Of a stretch of 64,000 nt of DNA, positions 22,921 through 33,878 are shown piece after piece. The DNA comes from Zhengitettix transpicula (Eukaryota; Arthropoda; Insecta; Orthoptera; Tetrigidae). The stretch's first letter is position 1, and every line of letters starts with the position of its first letter. The notes beneath the pieces are model-generated. The model saw nothing but the letters and a program-made list of their open reading frames with translations. It was not told the origin of the DNA and did no database searches. The stretch covers positions 18,738,307-18,802,306 of the forward strand of contig CM073594.1 in NCBI GenBank assembly GCA_037074705.1, read 5' to 3'. The translations under genes were made by a program, and so were the position numbers.

Positions 22921-25137
22921 CTGTTCAGCCTTGAGAGTGAGCTCAATGAATATTTGTTGCAACTTTTCATTGACAAAATTGATACAAAATTGTTCAAATC
23001 CATTGCGCTCAAATATTTCAAATCCATAGATGTCCAAAATACCAATACTATGACCAGTCACAGATGTCTCCATGGCTCCATTTACACACTAAACAAAATT
23101 TATAAATAAATATGTTATTTTTTTAATAAAACAGGATAATGAAATATTGATATATTTTAACAACATACTCATTGAATATTTGAAATATGAAAATAATAAT
23201 TTTAAAAAAACTAAGGAAATGGACATAATGAACTTATTGACTAATCATTTAATGAGAAACAAATATAATCCACAGATTTGGTAATCTTTAACAGAATAAA
23301 AATATAAAAGAATATATGCTCCTAAATATTTTTCTATAAGACATGATTACCAACATACTAAATAATAATATTATTTTATTTGTGAATAAATTTTATTTTG
23401 CACAATTAAGATGTATTAGAAAACAATAAAGTGTAGAAATGCACAAAAGTTTTCTACTCAAATATGATATAAACTTTGTAAAACAATAGTATAAGGAAAT
23501 TTGATATAAGAAGCTTTAAAAAAATGTGGAAACCATTTTTTATTCTGTTTTTAAAATAAGAAATATGCCTACTATAATTTAACATAACTTAAAATGTACA
23601 ATACTCACCTTCACTAAGAAATCAAATAATCGGGCATATATTCCTTTGGCTAAAGCATTTCTGGTGTACAGTGCCTGTTCAACATTCAATGTTACATCAA
23701 TTGTATCAGATTGACTTCCCCATTTACTGTCAAAACGCCGGCTAATTAATTTACTGTTTAAATGTTCTTCATTGACTTGAAATAGGTAAGCAGGGAAAGC
23801 CAAATCTGAAATTGAAGATAATATAAAGTAGTAACTCAATTATTAATTATTTATTATTAAATAATTACATAATAATTTATTATTAAATTAGAAATTAATA
23901 TGTTAATATAGAACTTGTAGAATTGTGATAAATAGTTATCAAACAATGGCTTCCTTGTGCAAAGTCCTAGATGAAGAATAAAGGCCCGAGTATTACACAA
24001 ATTAGATATAAATTGTAAAAATCTCAGAGTAAAAGGCTTAAATGGCAGAGCAGTAGACTCCAATCAGCAGCCACAATGTGTTTGCAAGCCACATATTAGA
24101 AATTTGTTAATGTATATACTTAAATTTAAAAATAAGTAAACAAAGCAAACGGTATGATGTTACTTACATCTGGAATCTGTCACATATGCATAATTTCCTT
24201 GCTCACCAAATGGTACATTTCCTAAATGTAGTATTCCAGAAACAAGTCGTAACACTTCACTTTGAATTGAATCGGACATTCCCATTACAGCCATTGCTGA
24301 ATATATACAGAACAGAGAACATAAAATTATTTGAGAGAACTAAAAATAATACACAGCAAAACTGTTATATTACATACAAATTTCTAATTAAATGGTAACA
24401 TTAAAAAAAGTCTCAATAAATGGGAACGCTCTTCATTAGTCCAATGTTATTCATTTACATATAAAAAACTAGACATTAAAATAATTTTATATATATTTTG
24501 ATTACTTGAAATTTTATCTTTCTCACACACAAAACACAATAGTTTCAAAACTAAACAACTGACAAAACAAATAAGAAAGAATATTACCGTTAAATATCTG
24601 TCATATTAGGAAACATAGATCATTCAACTTACTAGGAATTATGTGTAAGAGAGCTAAGTAAAAAAGTATGCATTAAAATTGAACAAAATTAGGAAAAATG
24701 ATTTCTCAGCAGCTATTATGTATATATGACTCATGTGTTCTGTATTATCTCATATTATTAAATTAAATTATTATAAAATTTTCTTGGATATTATTCTAAA
24801 TTCTAAATTGTGTAGCCAGGTCACATAAAAACCCTAATATTGTATATATGTGATATCAGTACACATATGCCATTATCAAAAATAATTGCAATATTGGTAT
24901 GGAAAGGAAAGACACATAGGTTGTGGCTTACCTGAAAGTTAAGTGCATTGTCATCATAAGGAACTGAAGGTTGTTCTTCAAATTTTCGCAAGGCTCTCAG
25001 CCTCCTCCTTCAGGAAGGAATGAGACTGAGAGCCTCCGAAAATTTGCTGAACAACCTTCAGTTTCTTATATTGACACCATACGTAACTTTCAGGTAAGCC
25101 ACAACCTATGTCTCTTTCGTTTCCATACCAATATTGA

Positions 25138-25188
<51 letters not shown>

Positions 25189-25489
25189 TATGGAAAGGAT
25201 AGAGAGATAGGTTGTGGCTTACCTGAAAGTGAAATACGGTGTCGCCATGAGGAACTGAAGGTTGTTCTTCAAATTTTCGGAGGCTCTCAGCCTCCTTCCG
25301 CAGCCGGCCGGTGCACGGAATGGTGTAACACTCCTTCCTGAAGAAGGAGGCTGAGAGCCTCCGAAAATTTGAAGAACAACCTTCAGTTCCTCATGGCGAC
25401 ACCGTACTTCACTTTCAGGTAAGCCACAACCTATCTCTCTATCCTTTCCATACCAATATTTTTGACAATGTCACATTCTCACTATTACA

Positions 25490-25520
<31 letters not shown>

Positions 25521-28500
25521 CACCAGTGAATCATCTATCAATTATATGCAACAATTTAATTAATATATAACATTTAAAAAACTTACCTTTCAAAGTTTCC
25601 TGAAAATCATGTGCATCATTTGTTCCTTCTACTTTGTGATTGCCACCACCACTAAGATAATCATAAGAATCCAATTCCTGCAGCCCAAACTCCTCTGAAA
25701 ACAAGCATTGATATGTATCTGTGTTCAGTGAGAACAATTTATCAAAATAAAAACACAGTTGTCAATGTTAATCTTTATTATTCTTACAAATAATGGAATT
25801 CATTATTATTACAAAAAACCTCAACCAGATAATTCTGAAGGAAACAATTTATTGCATTTATGGGAGGATTTTTACACTGTTAAGAAAACAACAAAATATA
25901 CCGTGAATAAATCAACAATAATAATGTTGTTTTGAGTAGAAATGTCGTTCTGAAAAAAATTAGGACAAGGGACACTGTGGTAATATTAATTATTACCAAT
26001 TAATATTTCCATGGGTGTATTGCATTGCAGCACAATACGCGGAATTTCATCTTAATATTCTAACCAACAGAAAGTATTTTCCACTGCATACATAATCATG
26101 AAATATAGTGTGATGAAGCCTATGATTCTGTGATTCCAAGACTGGTAGTAGTAAAATATAATGAAATGAACAGATGAATATTTTAAGAACCAAAGTTATA
26201 ACATTGTAATAATCATTATAACTAGTTTTCCTATTTGAAACGAATTAAAAATAAATTTACATTTACCAGTAAGCATTGACGCATAACTTGCTAATGCAAT
26301 TAAGACCAAATAGTTAATTTTGTAAGATATCAAGTTATTCAATTTTAAAATTAAAAAGTATGCAATATATGAAATGAAGTGGCTCTTGCTTTAAAATGAG
26401 GAAATAACAATGATCGTAAACATCTGAAGCAACCATCCAAAATCATTGTTTGACACATTTTACTTATAATCAACTGAATTAGAATGCTTAAAAGTAACTA
26501 ATTATAATTCTGAACTTTAGTGAGGAATAATATTATAAGCTTACTTTTCATGTTGTTTGAAGCACCTGTACACAACTGATAGAAGACATGGAAGTTTCTT
26601 TCGCCTACATTTTGAGTTACAACTCTTGACTTCTCAAGAAGAAAATTTGATACTCTTCCTCCTTCTGGTTGTCCACCATTACCAAACAAAATTTCTACAT
26701 ATTTTCCCTGTAAAGTGCATAAAATATAGCAATCTCCATCATATGGTAGAGGTCATTTAGGGAACATATTCTTTCAATTAATCACATAAGTAATTAATTT
26801 CTGTATTAACAATGCATTAGGAAAAATTGTTTAAATGCCAAAATTGTAAATATATTAACATTGTGAGTGAATAATTAAATATCAATTTGTGACGGGCCGG
26901 CACGCAGTTCACATCTTCCTTACTGACGACGGGGGCCCTAAAAAATTTGGAACTTTCACCAAAGATAGATTGGAACAACTATTAATTTCAGGTAAGTTGG
27001 CGTCACTTTCTCTCTTTCCTAAATAAATGTATTATTTAATCTGACCTAGTCACATTTTCCTAAAGTTATATAAAGTGTTCTTTCTTATTCAGAATTGTAT
27101 TAAGATGAATGAACTGTGTACATAAAAAAATTTCTTGCGTATATCCTTTAAAATTAAGTTTAAGTGCATAGTGTTTGGCAATTTATAAGCATAAAAATTC
27201 AAAATCTTTAGCAAATACTCACAAATCGACTTGAATTATTGTTACGAACAGTTTTTGCATTTCCAAATGCTTCTAGCAAAGGGTTTGATTCCAAGATAAC
27301 ATCTTTAACATGCTGAACACGAGTGCCGCCACCAGACACTTTTGCAACATATGACATAATATACTTTGCTGCTACAGTTTTTCCAGCACCAGACTCACCA
27401 CTGAAAACAGTTATGATAAATCAATCATTTAATAACTAATAAAATTTTTAATTTCATTTGTATGAGGAATGCAAAAATTCTAGGAAAATGACAGTACCAA
27501 AAAATTTATTTTACAAATTTAATATTTACCTTATTATAACACACTGATTTTCACTATCTATCAACATATTCCGATACATTTCATCAGACAAGGCATAAAT
27601 ATGAGGTGGATTTTCATATGGTGCCTAAAATTGAAATTTGTACCGAAATATTATTTCAAATATATATATATAAGAAAAAACTTCTAATTTTAACACACAA
27701 AATATGCAACTATCCTGTTATTTAATATTGAAAACTATACACAAATAATATTTCAGACAGATAAGAAATTTAATTATAAATAATTAAAATTAATGCAGTA
27801 AATTTACAAGGGAAAGAAAAAACAAAAGTTTTATTTATTAAGTATATAGAGCTTTTAAAATGATAAAATCAAATTAAACATTCACACAATCAAGACAGAA
27901 TATTCTCCTGGTGTAATTTGGGTAGAAAGGCTTGTCGAGTTTTCTCCAAGTACAACAGTCATTAATATGTGACGTTTCGTTGGCCAAAACCTCTGTTGTC
28001 ATCATCCAGGCCAAGTGGAAGATAATGACAGAGCTGTTGGACACTGAAATGTCACATGTTAATCACTGTACCCAGATGGAAATCTAAGAGTTCTTTCAAC
28101 AAATTTATAAAATTTATAAAACACATTTATAAAATATTTTAACTTCTTAAATACTAAATTTGAACAATAAATACAAGTTATAAATTGATTGGAAATGATA
28201 AAATATTCTTGTAATAATTTTCGTGCTTACTGCTCCTTGATAAATTTCAATTTCTTTCTCTCCAAAATATGGCATTTGTTTGAATGGATTAACAGAAACC
28301 AGAACTGGTCCAATGCATGTCTTTGATATTCGTAAGGAATAAAATATACATAAAAATAAATTTATAATCAAAACTTGAACTACAATAACAAATGAATCAA
28401 AGTAATACCTCCAGAATATTTTTATATCACATAACGGAAAATGTGACAAGGTCAAATTAAATAACTTTTGGATAGGAAAGAGAGACAGTGAAGTCTACTT

Positions 28501-29395
28501 ACCCTGATTTCAGTAGTTGGTTCAGTCAGACTGAGAAGAGTTCAGACCTCTCCTGATGAAGGGAGGTCAGGCTCTCTAAAATTTGTAATATTCTCTCTCC
28601 TCAACCTGACTGGACAAACTATTAATTTCAGTTAAGTCAATTTTGTTATCTCCCTTTCCTATCCAAATGTGTTATATATACAAATGTAAAAGATTCTATT
28701 TATTAATTATTCTCCATCACAATAAAAGCCATGAAATTTGTTTCAAGAGATATAAATTACAACAGTTAATATTCTAATTATAAAATGGATACAAATATAT
28801 AATCATCCATGTATCGTTTCTTGAGATTTTCAACAATTGCATCTTCTGTAATTTTTGGTAACAAAACCATGTCATCAACTCCTGATAATTTGACATTATG
28901 AGACTGCCAGTGATAAACCTAAGAAAATAAAACACATTCAGGAATAATCTACTTAGAGGAGAACATGAATAATTAACTAAACATATTTATTTTTAAAGAA
29001 TTATATTCACCAATATATTGGGATTTTAGTTACAAATAAAAATAAAAATAGTATTCCTAAGAGGTTATAGAACAGAGCCAATTAATCGTTTTTTTACATT
29101 TTTTACTTCAATTATACTCCAGAAAGTTAACGTATTGAAGAATTGAGTGATATTACTCAATATTTATTACAAAAATCCGTTTCAGGTAGTGCATATTAAT
29201 GAAAATTAGTAAATAATTGGCGGAAGTGACATTTGGCAACTGGTAATCCTAACACCAATATTAAAATATACTATTCGGTTTGTCAAGTATATGAAATGAA
29301 TGATATCGATTATAACTTTTAAAATAAAACGTATAGAAGATTAATCAGGCGATTAAAATTTTTATAAAATATGATAGATAATATAAACTTACCAT
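22921..29395 (-). CDS. MYO1E: Myosin-Ie/If-like class I myosin, N-terminal motor (partial, 10 exons)
   Basis: This is an actin-based motor of the long-tailed class I type, acting at membranes and endocytic actin. Exons (5' to 3'): 29395-29393, 28918-28793, 28320-28231, 27624-27530, 27400-27223, 26707-26545, 25694-25587, 24296-24168, 23805-23609, 23088-22921. All have GT-AG borders and matching phases, giving 419 residues. Visible are the N-terminal [17 protein letters not shown], typical of Ie/If, the P-loop GESGAGKT (106-113), switch I NNNSSRF (158-164) and switch II DIYGFE (382-387). The TEDS position is acidic (D331), so heavy-chain phosphorylation is not needed. The DALAK motif reads NALAK. 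The frame stops after TLKAEQ; the rest of the motor, IQ motif, TH1, TH2 and SH3 regions were not found at 1-22.9 kb. The class is sure; Ie versus If is not resolved. Confidence 0.93.
23609..23805 (-). CDS. MYO1E: Myosin exon 9: TEDS site region
   Basis: This 197-bp exon encodes residues 298 (completed) to 363 and ends in ARLFDFLVK. The residue 16 positions before the DALAK-type motif is Asp331, which satisfies the TEDS rule with a fixed acidic residue, as the Glu does in vertebrate myosin Ie. The motif itself is NALAK. Confidence 0.93.
24891..25135. mobile_element. Foldback element, splice-motif family (copy A, in myosin intron)
   Basis: Arms begin ATATTGGTATGGAAAGGAAA and end with the reverse complement TTTCCATACCAATAT. 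The left arm has CTTACCTGAAA (24,927-24,937) and the right arm TTTCAGGTAAG (25,088-25,098). The centre carries GCTCTCAGCCTCC and GAGAGCCTCCGAAAATTTG in inverted arrangement. It lies in myosin intron 7. Confidence 0.85.
25142..25186. repeat. (TA)n microsatellite between two foldbacks
   Basis: About 21 uninterrupted TA units separate foldback copies A and B. Its translation gives an artefactual Ile-Tyr run. Confidence 0.95.
25182..25460. mobile_element. Foldback element, splice-motif family (copy B, best preserved)
   Basis: Arms of about 115 bp start ATATTGGTATGGAAAGGATA and end TATCCTTTCCATACCAATAT. CTTACCTGAAA is at 25,218-25,228 and TTTCAGGTAAG at 25,413-25,423. The centre contains a GC-rich AGCCGGCCGGTGCAC piece, then CTGAAGA (25,338-25,344), a GGAGGC/GCCTCC stem and GAAA (25,63-type position 25,363-25,366). 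High arm identity suggests a recent insertion. Confidence 0.88.
25494..25521. repeat. (TA)n microsatellite
   Basis: A run of TA dinucleotides in myosin intron 7, near the 3' splice side of exon 7 on the minus strand. Confidence 0.9.
26892..27065 (+). repeat. Partial foldback arm, splice-motif family (in myosin intron)
   Basis: GGGCCGGCACGCAGTTCAC and CTTCCTTACTGACGA open the copy, and TTTCAGGTAAG (26,986-26,996) with TCTCTTTCCTAAATAAATG closes it. It matches the copy at 38.40-38.57 kb end to end, so this is a subfamily with one intact arm. It lies in myosin intron 5. Confidence 0.7.
27223..27400 (-). CDS. MYO1E: Myosin exon 5: P-loop and switch I
   Basis: This 178-bp exon encodes residues 105-164. 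It begins by completing the serine before GESGAGKT, the ATP phosphate-binding loop, and ends exactly after NNNSSRF, switch I. The donor is GTGAGT and the acceptor TTTTCAG. All nucleotide-contacting residues expected in these two motifs are intact. Confidence 0.95.
27947..28090. repeat. Diverged foldback with GACGTTTCG arm
   Basis: ACAACAGTCATTAATATGTG followed by ACGTTTCGTTGGCC and CTCTGTTGTCATCATC is inverted downstream as GATAATGACAGAGCTGTTGG and GAAATGTCACATGTTAATCA. Arms are about 70% alike by eye. It lies in myosin intron 3 and is distinct in sequence from the other two foldback families. Confidence 0.6.
28467..28667. mobile_element. Foldback element, splice-motif family (in myosin intron 2)
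   Basis: Starts TTTGGATAGGAAAGAGAGAC and ends CTCCCTTTCCTATCCAAA. The inner splice-like motifs are slightly decayed (CTTACCCTGATTTC; ATTTCAGTTAAGTC). The centre reads CTCTCCTGATGAAGGGAGG followed by TCTCTAAAATTTG. Confidence 0.8.
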
Positions 29396-31990
29396 TTTGA
29401 ATTACTAAGACTTCAAAGTTTCTCTTCTTTTAATTAGCAACTAATTGTTTTCAAGTCAGAATGTATTGTTACCATATCTGGGCGTTATCTATACTTGAGA
29501 ATGTAAACAGCGGATAATTTTGAAAGTGTCAATAATTTGAACAGTACGCAACTTCCTATTCTGCTAGTACGTCCGGAAACGGGCATGACGACATGTTCTG
29601 CTATGATGCTCATGCCCAATTTTGGAATATTATTAAGAAATCGCATGAGTAGTAGTATGAATCACTTTGTTTGTTATTTATTCGAGAGAATTCATTGAAT
29701 AGGATTTCCCACCCTGTTCTATCGTTTGGACGTTTGTGAATTTTCCATATGTATCGTACGCGTTCGATATATATATATATATAATGTCAAATTATGAGCA
29801 GCAGAAAATAATAGAGTTTTTATACGATTTGGAAAATAGGATTCTTCTTAATCCTATTTTTAGACTATCTATAATGAAGATTCTTGCAATGGCAAAGAAG
29901 AAAATTAAATATATATGTACTGTAATTTTGAAATACCTTTAATTTACTCAGAGAATCATTGGAGTTATATTTTATATTATGGGGAAAAAAATAATGTAAA
30001 ATAATTTTGCAATGTTTGAATGCTTTATTGTGACTCTGAGGAGATTTCATATTACTTTATCGAGACTTTTTGTTTGTTTCTCATTTTTAAGATCTGAAGA
30101 CGGATGCAGCGAAACGTATTCGACCTTCTGTGAACCTGTGCAAAGATGACGTATAGAAATATTTCTTCTTATTATAGATGTGTACAAAGAGATATATAAA
30201 CAATGTTTCCAGTTATTAAGATGGGAAAAATTTTACCATCCAATGCAAAGTATGTGCAGCGCCTCTGAAGGCTTCATTATTTTACTGGTACTTACTAATT
30301 ATTCTGATAAATATGTGTAAGTTAACTTAAATTATGACGACAGGTGTATCAAGATTCGGTATGTCACTTGGAAAAGGATTGCAAGTAATATTTCTTTTTC
30401 AAAGATTGAAAATTTCTTTTAGATAATAATAAATGTTGAAATAGAGACTTTCCTTGCATATGGAATGTGCAGAATTCATATAATTTTTGTTCAAACAAAA
30501 GTTAAAATATCTTACTGTAATTTTGATTGCACCCCTCTTTATTGAATAAGTATAAGATTAAACATAAGAAAGTCTTGGGATAATGTTCGTAATATTCTTA
30601 AAAAAAAGTAATTAGATTCTTACGAATGGATAAACAGACTACAGTGAGATATTCTTATCACGCCCTTTACTGATAACATCTTAACTTTTACGGATGAGTT
30701 GTTTGGTGTGCTACATATCCTGAACTGAGCGCAATATATTTCCATGCATCATTGTTTTCAGTATGGCTTTTTACACTTCCAAGTTGTCGTAACAAACAGA
30801 GCTCCACTATGATAAGTGGGGTTTTGTACATCTTATTTTGACAGGACATTCTATTTCTCGCGACCTATAAAAACCGTTAGAATGATAGCATAGTAGCGCT
30901 GCCCGGTTTAGAGTTGACCGTTTTCACAGTAATTTGGGAAACATGTTTCAAACAAACTAATTTAATGAAATTTCCATTAATATTATCATCAATCTATTTA
31001 TCCTTCTTGAAATCGGTGTCTCAACTTCTTCCTTATATTGACTAAAATATCGTAATTCTTATATAAACTAGCTGTAGCATTTCCTACGTCTCTTTAAAAA
31101 TAAGTTTATCGTGATAAAAAATGCTTTAGAACTCCACTCACTCATTTGTGTGTATATATTAGAGAAGTATATACATTAGGGAATATAAATATTAATTATG
31201 CTCGATGAACACTAAATATATTTACCCTGGCTGAATCGAAATAGTTCGTTACGTCACACGAAATATTATACGTGAACGAGTAAAGGAGCATCTACGGCGC
31301 CGACTTAAACTCGACAATTGAGCATATTTACCGAGTATATATAAATATCCCCGTAGCCATAAACATAATTCGAACTTAATTTTATGTTAAAGTTTCACGT
31401 TCTTTAAAACTAGCAATATAAAGCAATTGATTGCTTAAAAAATCCATTAGAAATTAATTTTTATTATCAAAATATCTTACGAATTTTTAATTTATACTAT
31501 CTAATAAATAAAACATATATATATATATATATATCTCAGAATGTTTTTTTTAATAATTCTTTACTTATTGTTCAGTCTGTTGCACATATATTGAATGTCT
31601 ACCACCACCATCCAAAACAACCCAATTTTGTCCGGCTTTAGATTATATCATTACTAAACCATAATGTTATAAATAATATCCACACTCCAGTTTCAGTTAA
31701 TATAGCAATAACTGGAATATGCTAAGGCTCAATGCTCACTCAGTTATTTTACTGTTTATATACTGAAATAAGGAAATTATTATTAATACACACCTATAAT
31801 TTCATTACTTAATTCAAGGACTGAAATTTTAGTTTTTTAATATGAATTGGTTAATTATTTGTTGCTGAATGTGTAAACCTAAAAACATTTTTGGATTAAT
31901 ATTTGACAGGAAGATTGACTAACACCATGGAATCAATGCCGAAAAAGTTTTTAAATTTACAAGTTTATTTCCTAGTTTCGCTTACAAACA
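29396..31990. other. 5' flank of the myosin gene and intergenic DNA, no supported gene
   Basis: The myosin ATG exon sits at 29,393-29,395 with its 5' UTR just above. No TATA box is clear. Several TA microsatellite tracts occur (about 29,767 and 31,514-31,533). The frame at 29,736-29,942 is AT-driven and is not called. Confidence 0.45.
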
Positions 31991-32009
31991 GCCTATAATA
32001 AACTTGTTG

Positions 32010-32640
32010 GTTGCCTGAGATGTCATTTATCCACACCAGATTTTTTCATTATTTTTATGTAACACAACTTGACCCTTATCACTGAATGTTTCCAGATGGT
32101 TACATGGAAAATTTCTACCCCCTAGCAATATCCAGTGTCCACAATGAAACTGAGCGACATCCATAAACCCAGAATTAACTCAAATCTTGGTCTATTCATG
32201 TTATTTTCACGTAATACTCCACCAAACCACACCCCAAAGCGTGCTCCACTCCCACACTGATAGGGGTTGAAATTATGGAGAATATCTACCAAAAAATTAT
32301 GAATTTAAAGGATACCAAAAAATATTTATTGGACACAAATATCAGTCGATCAACAAGTTTGAAATTGCTGTTCAACCCAAACTGTGGGGTTTAAATTGAA
32401 TGTAAAAATCGGTTACATCCATAATCCCAGATTCGACTCCATTCTTGTATTTGTCGTCATTTTTGTGCAACTCCATCCTTCACTTCATGGTTCTCTCCTC
32501 CCAAGCTGATACGTTTTGTAATTACACACAGAATATATTTAGAAATATTACAAGTCTCATTGACCTCACAAAATATTTAGTAGTCTGAATAGTATTTTCT
32601 TAGCACTTTGGCAAAATGTCATATTTAGATGTTCTTTTTA
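32010..32640. repeat. Second copy of the ~270-300-bp monomer repeat
   Basis: GAGATGTCATTTATCCA, AATTTCTACCCCC, ATAGGGGTTGAAATTA, CAGATTCGACTCCATTCTTG and ACACAGAATATATTTAGAAA follow the same order as the array at 3.1-4.1 kb. About two monomers are present. It lies between the lamin 3' end and the myosin gene. Confidence 0.65.
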
Positions 32641-32780
32641 TATGAATGACAGGAAAGAGACAGAAAAGTGGCATACCTGAATATTGACTTATTTTTACCA
32701 GTGGCAATTAAATGCCTCATACTAGAAAAGGCTTTAGTCGGGTTTTTTAAAAATATATATTCTGCAAGAAACAAGTTTGA
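32641..32780. repeat. Half copy of the splice-motif foldback family
   Basis: ATGACAGGAAAGAGACAGAA followed by GGCATACCTGAATATTGAC matches the left arm of other copies, with CATACCTGA in place of CTTACCTGA. No right arm is visible. Confidence 0.5.
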
Positions 32781-33842
32781 ATTGAGAGTTAAGTTGTGAA
32801 TAGAGTTTAAAGGATAACAATAGAACTGTTTAAGTACTACATCTTCACTATATTTATTATATTTTCATTATACAAACTGCTGTCCTTGTTACACATTTTC
32901 AAATGCAGATTTAACATTATCTCATCCTACTTCCACCAAGTCAATGCAAAAAATAGAAATGTTAATCAAAGTTGTGGTTAAATCTGTTCTGTACCTTGCA
33001 ATATTGGCTGATGTGCAAGATAATTAAATTAAGTGATGACATCAAAATTTCAACTATTCATTCAATGAAAAATAAGAATGAGAAATCTTAAACTTGTACA
33101 TAATTAACAAATTTTGACAATGCACAAAAAAATGAAATGACATTAACAAATACATTCTAATACAAAACTTATATCTAATTCCAAGTTTCATAAAACATAA
33201 CTTTAGTATTACATATATAAACTTTAGAAATTATATATATTTATAGTTTAAGATGAAGGAAAAGAATAGCATGAAAAATGAAAATGATGTGAAAGTGGCA
33301 ATTGCTTTAAAGATTAAAAGGGGATGCTCTGGACTGTCTGAAGACAATAAACTATTTTGTATCTGGAATATAAAATTTAGAGCATTTTAATCATATTAAA
33401 TTTTTTCGTATCTTCATGGAAAAAAGTGTTGTCCTATTTTGTATAAAAAAGAAAGGTGGGGGAGCAGGAATAATTCATTTCCAACTTTAAACTTCCAACC
33501 AATGCAAACAAAATCAAGCCACCTTCATCACATAACTGCACCAACAGCACCTACCAAATATTTGTCAGTCACGTGGAGTCATTTGTACTAATTCAAATAG
33601 GAATGAAGCTTTTAATCCAATGCAAGTAACCACCAAAGCTTAACAACTTGCACTGCCAATATTTGAATGGTTGCACTGAACAAATAAAAGTAGTTCAGCC
33701 AGCCCAAACACCCCCACAGCACCATTACAGTTTTCCTTTTCTTTCAAGTTAAATAAATCTGAAACAGAACTTTGACCTTACAAGGTCCGTCCGGCACACA
33801 CTTCTTAGATAAACACTGTTGTGCCACTTGCCACACAATTCT
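32781..33842 (-). other. Probable lamin 3' UTR and flank
   Basis: There is no open frame of note. On the minus strand the first canonical AATAAA after the lamin stop is at about 32,853-32,858, implying a 3' UTR near 1 kb if used. Variant signals lie closer to the stop, so the true end is not settled. Confidence 0.35.
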
Positions 33843-33878
33843 TCACATCAGGCGGCATCGCTCACCTTGTGGGTCACC
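33843..33878 (-). CDS. Lam: Lamin exon 10: CaaX micro-exon
   Basis: This 36-bp exon encodes [11 protein letters not shown] and a TGA stop. The Cys-Arg-Leu-Met end is a prenylation motif that anchors B-type lamins to the inner nuclear membrane. The exon is phase 0 and separate from the Ig-like tail exons, so skipping it would remove the anchor. Confidence 0.93.
   Translation of the reverse strand, partial: GDPQGERCRLM

Noticed and set aside
24971..25210. 79-codon plus-strand open frame with an Ile-Tyr run
   Set aside because: It reads through a foldback arm and the (TA)n tract; the Ile-Tyr repeat is an artefact of TA dinucleotides.
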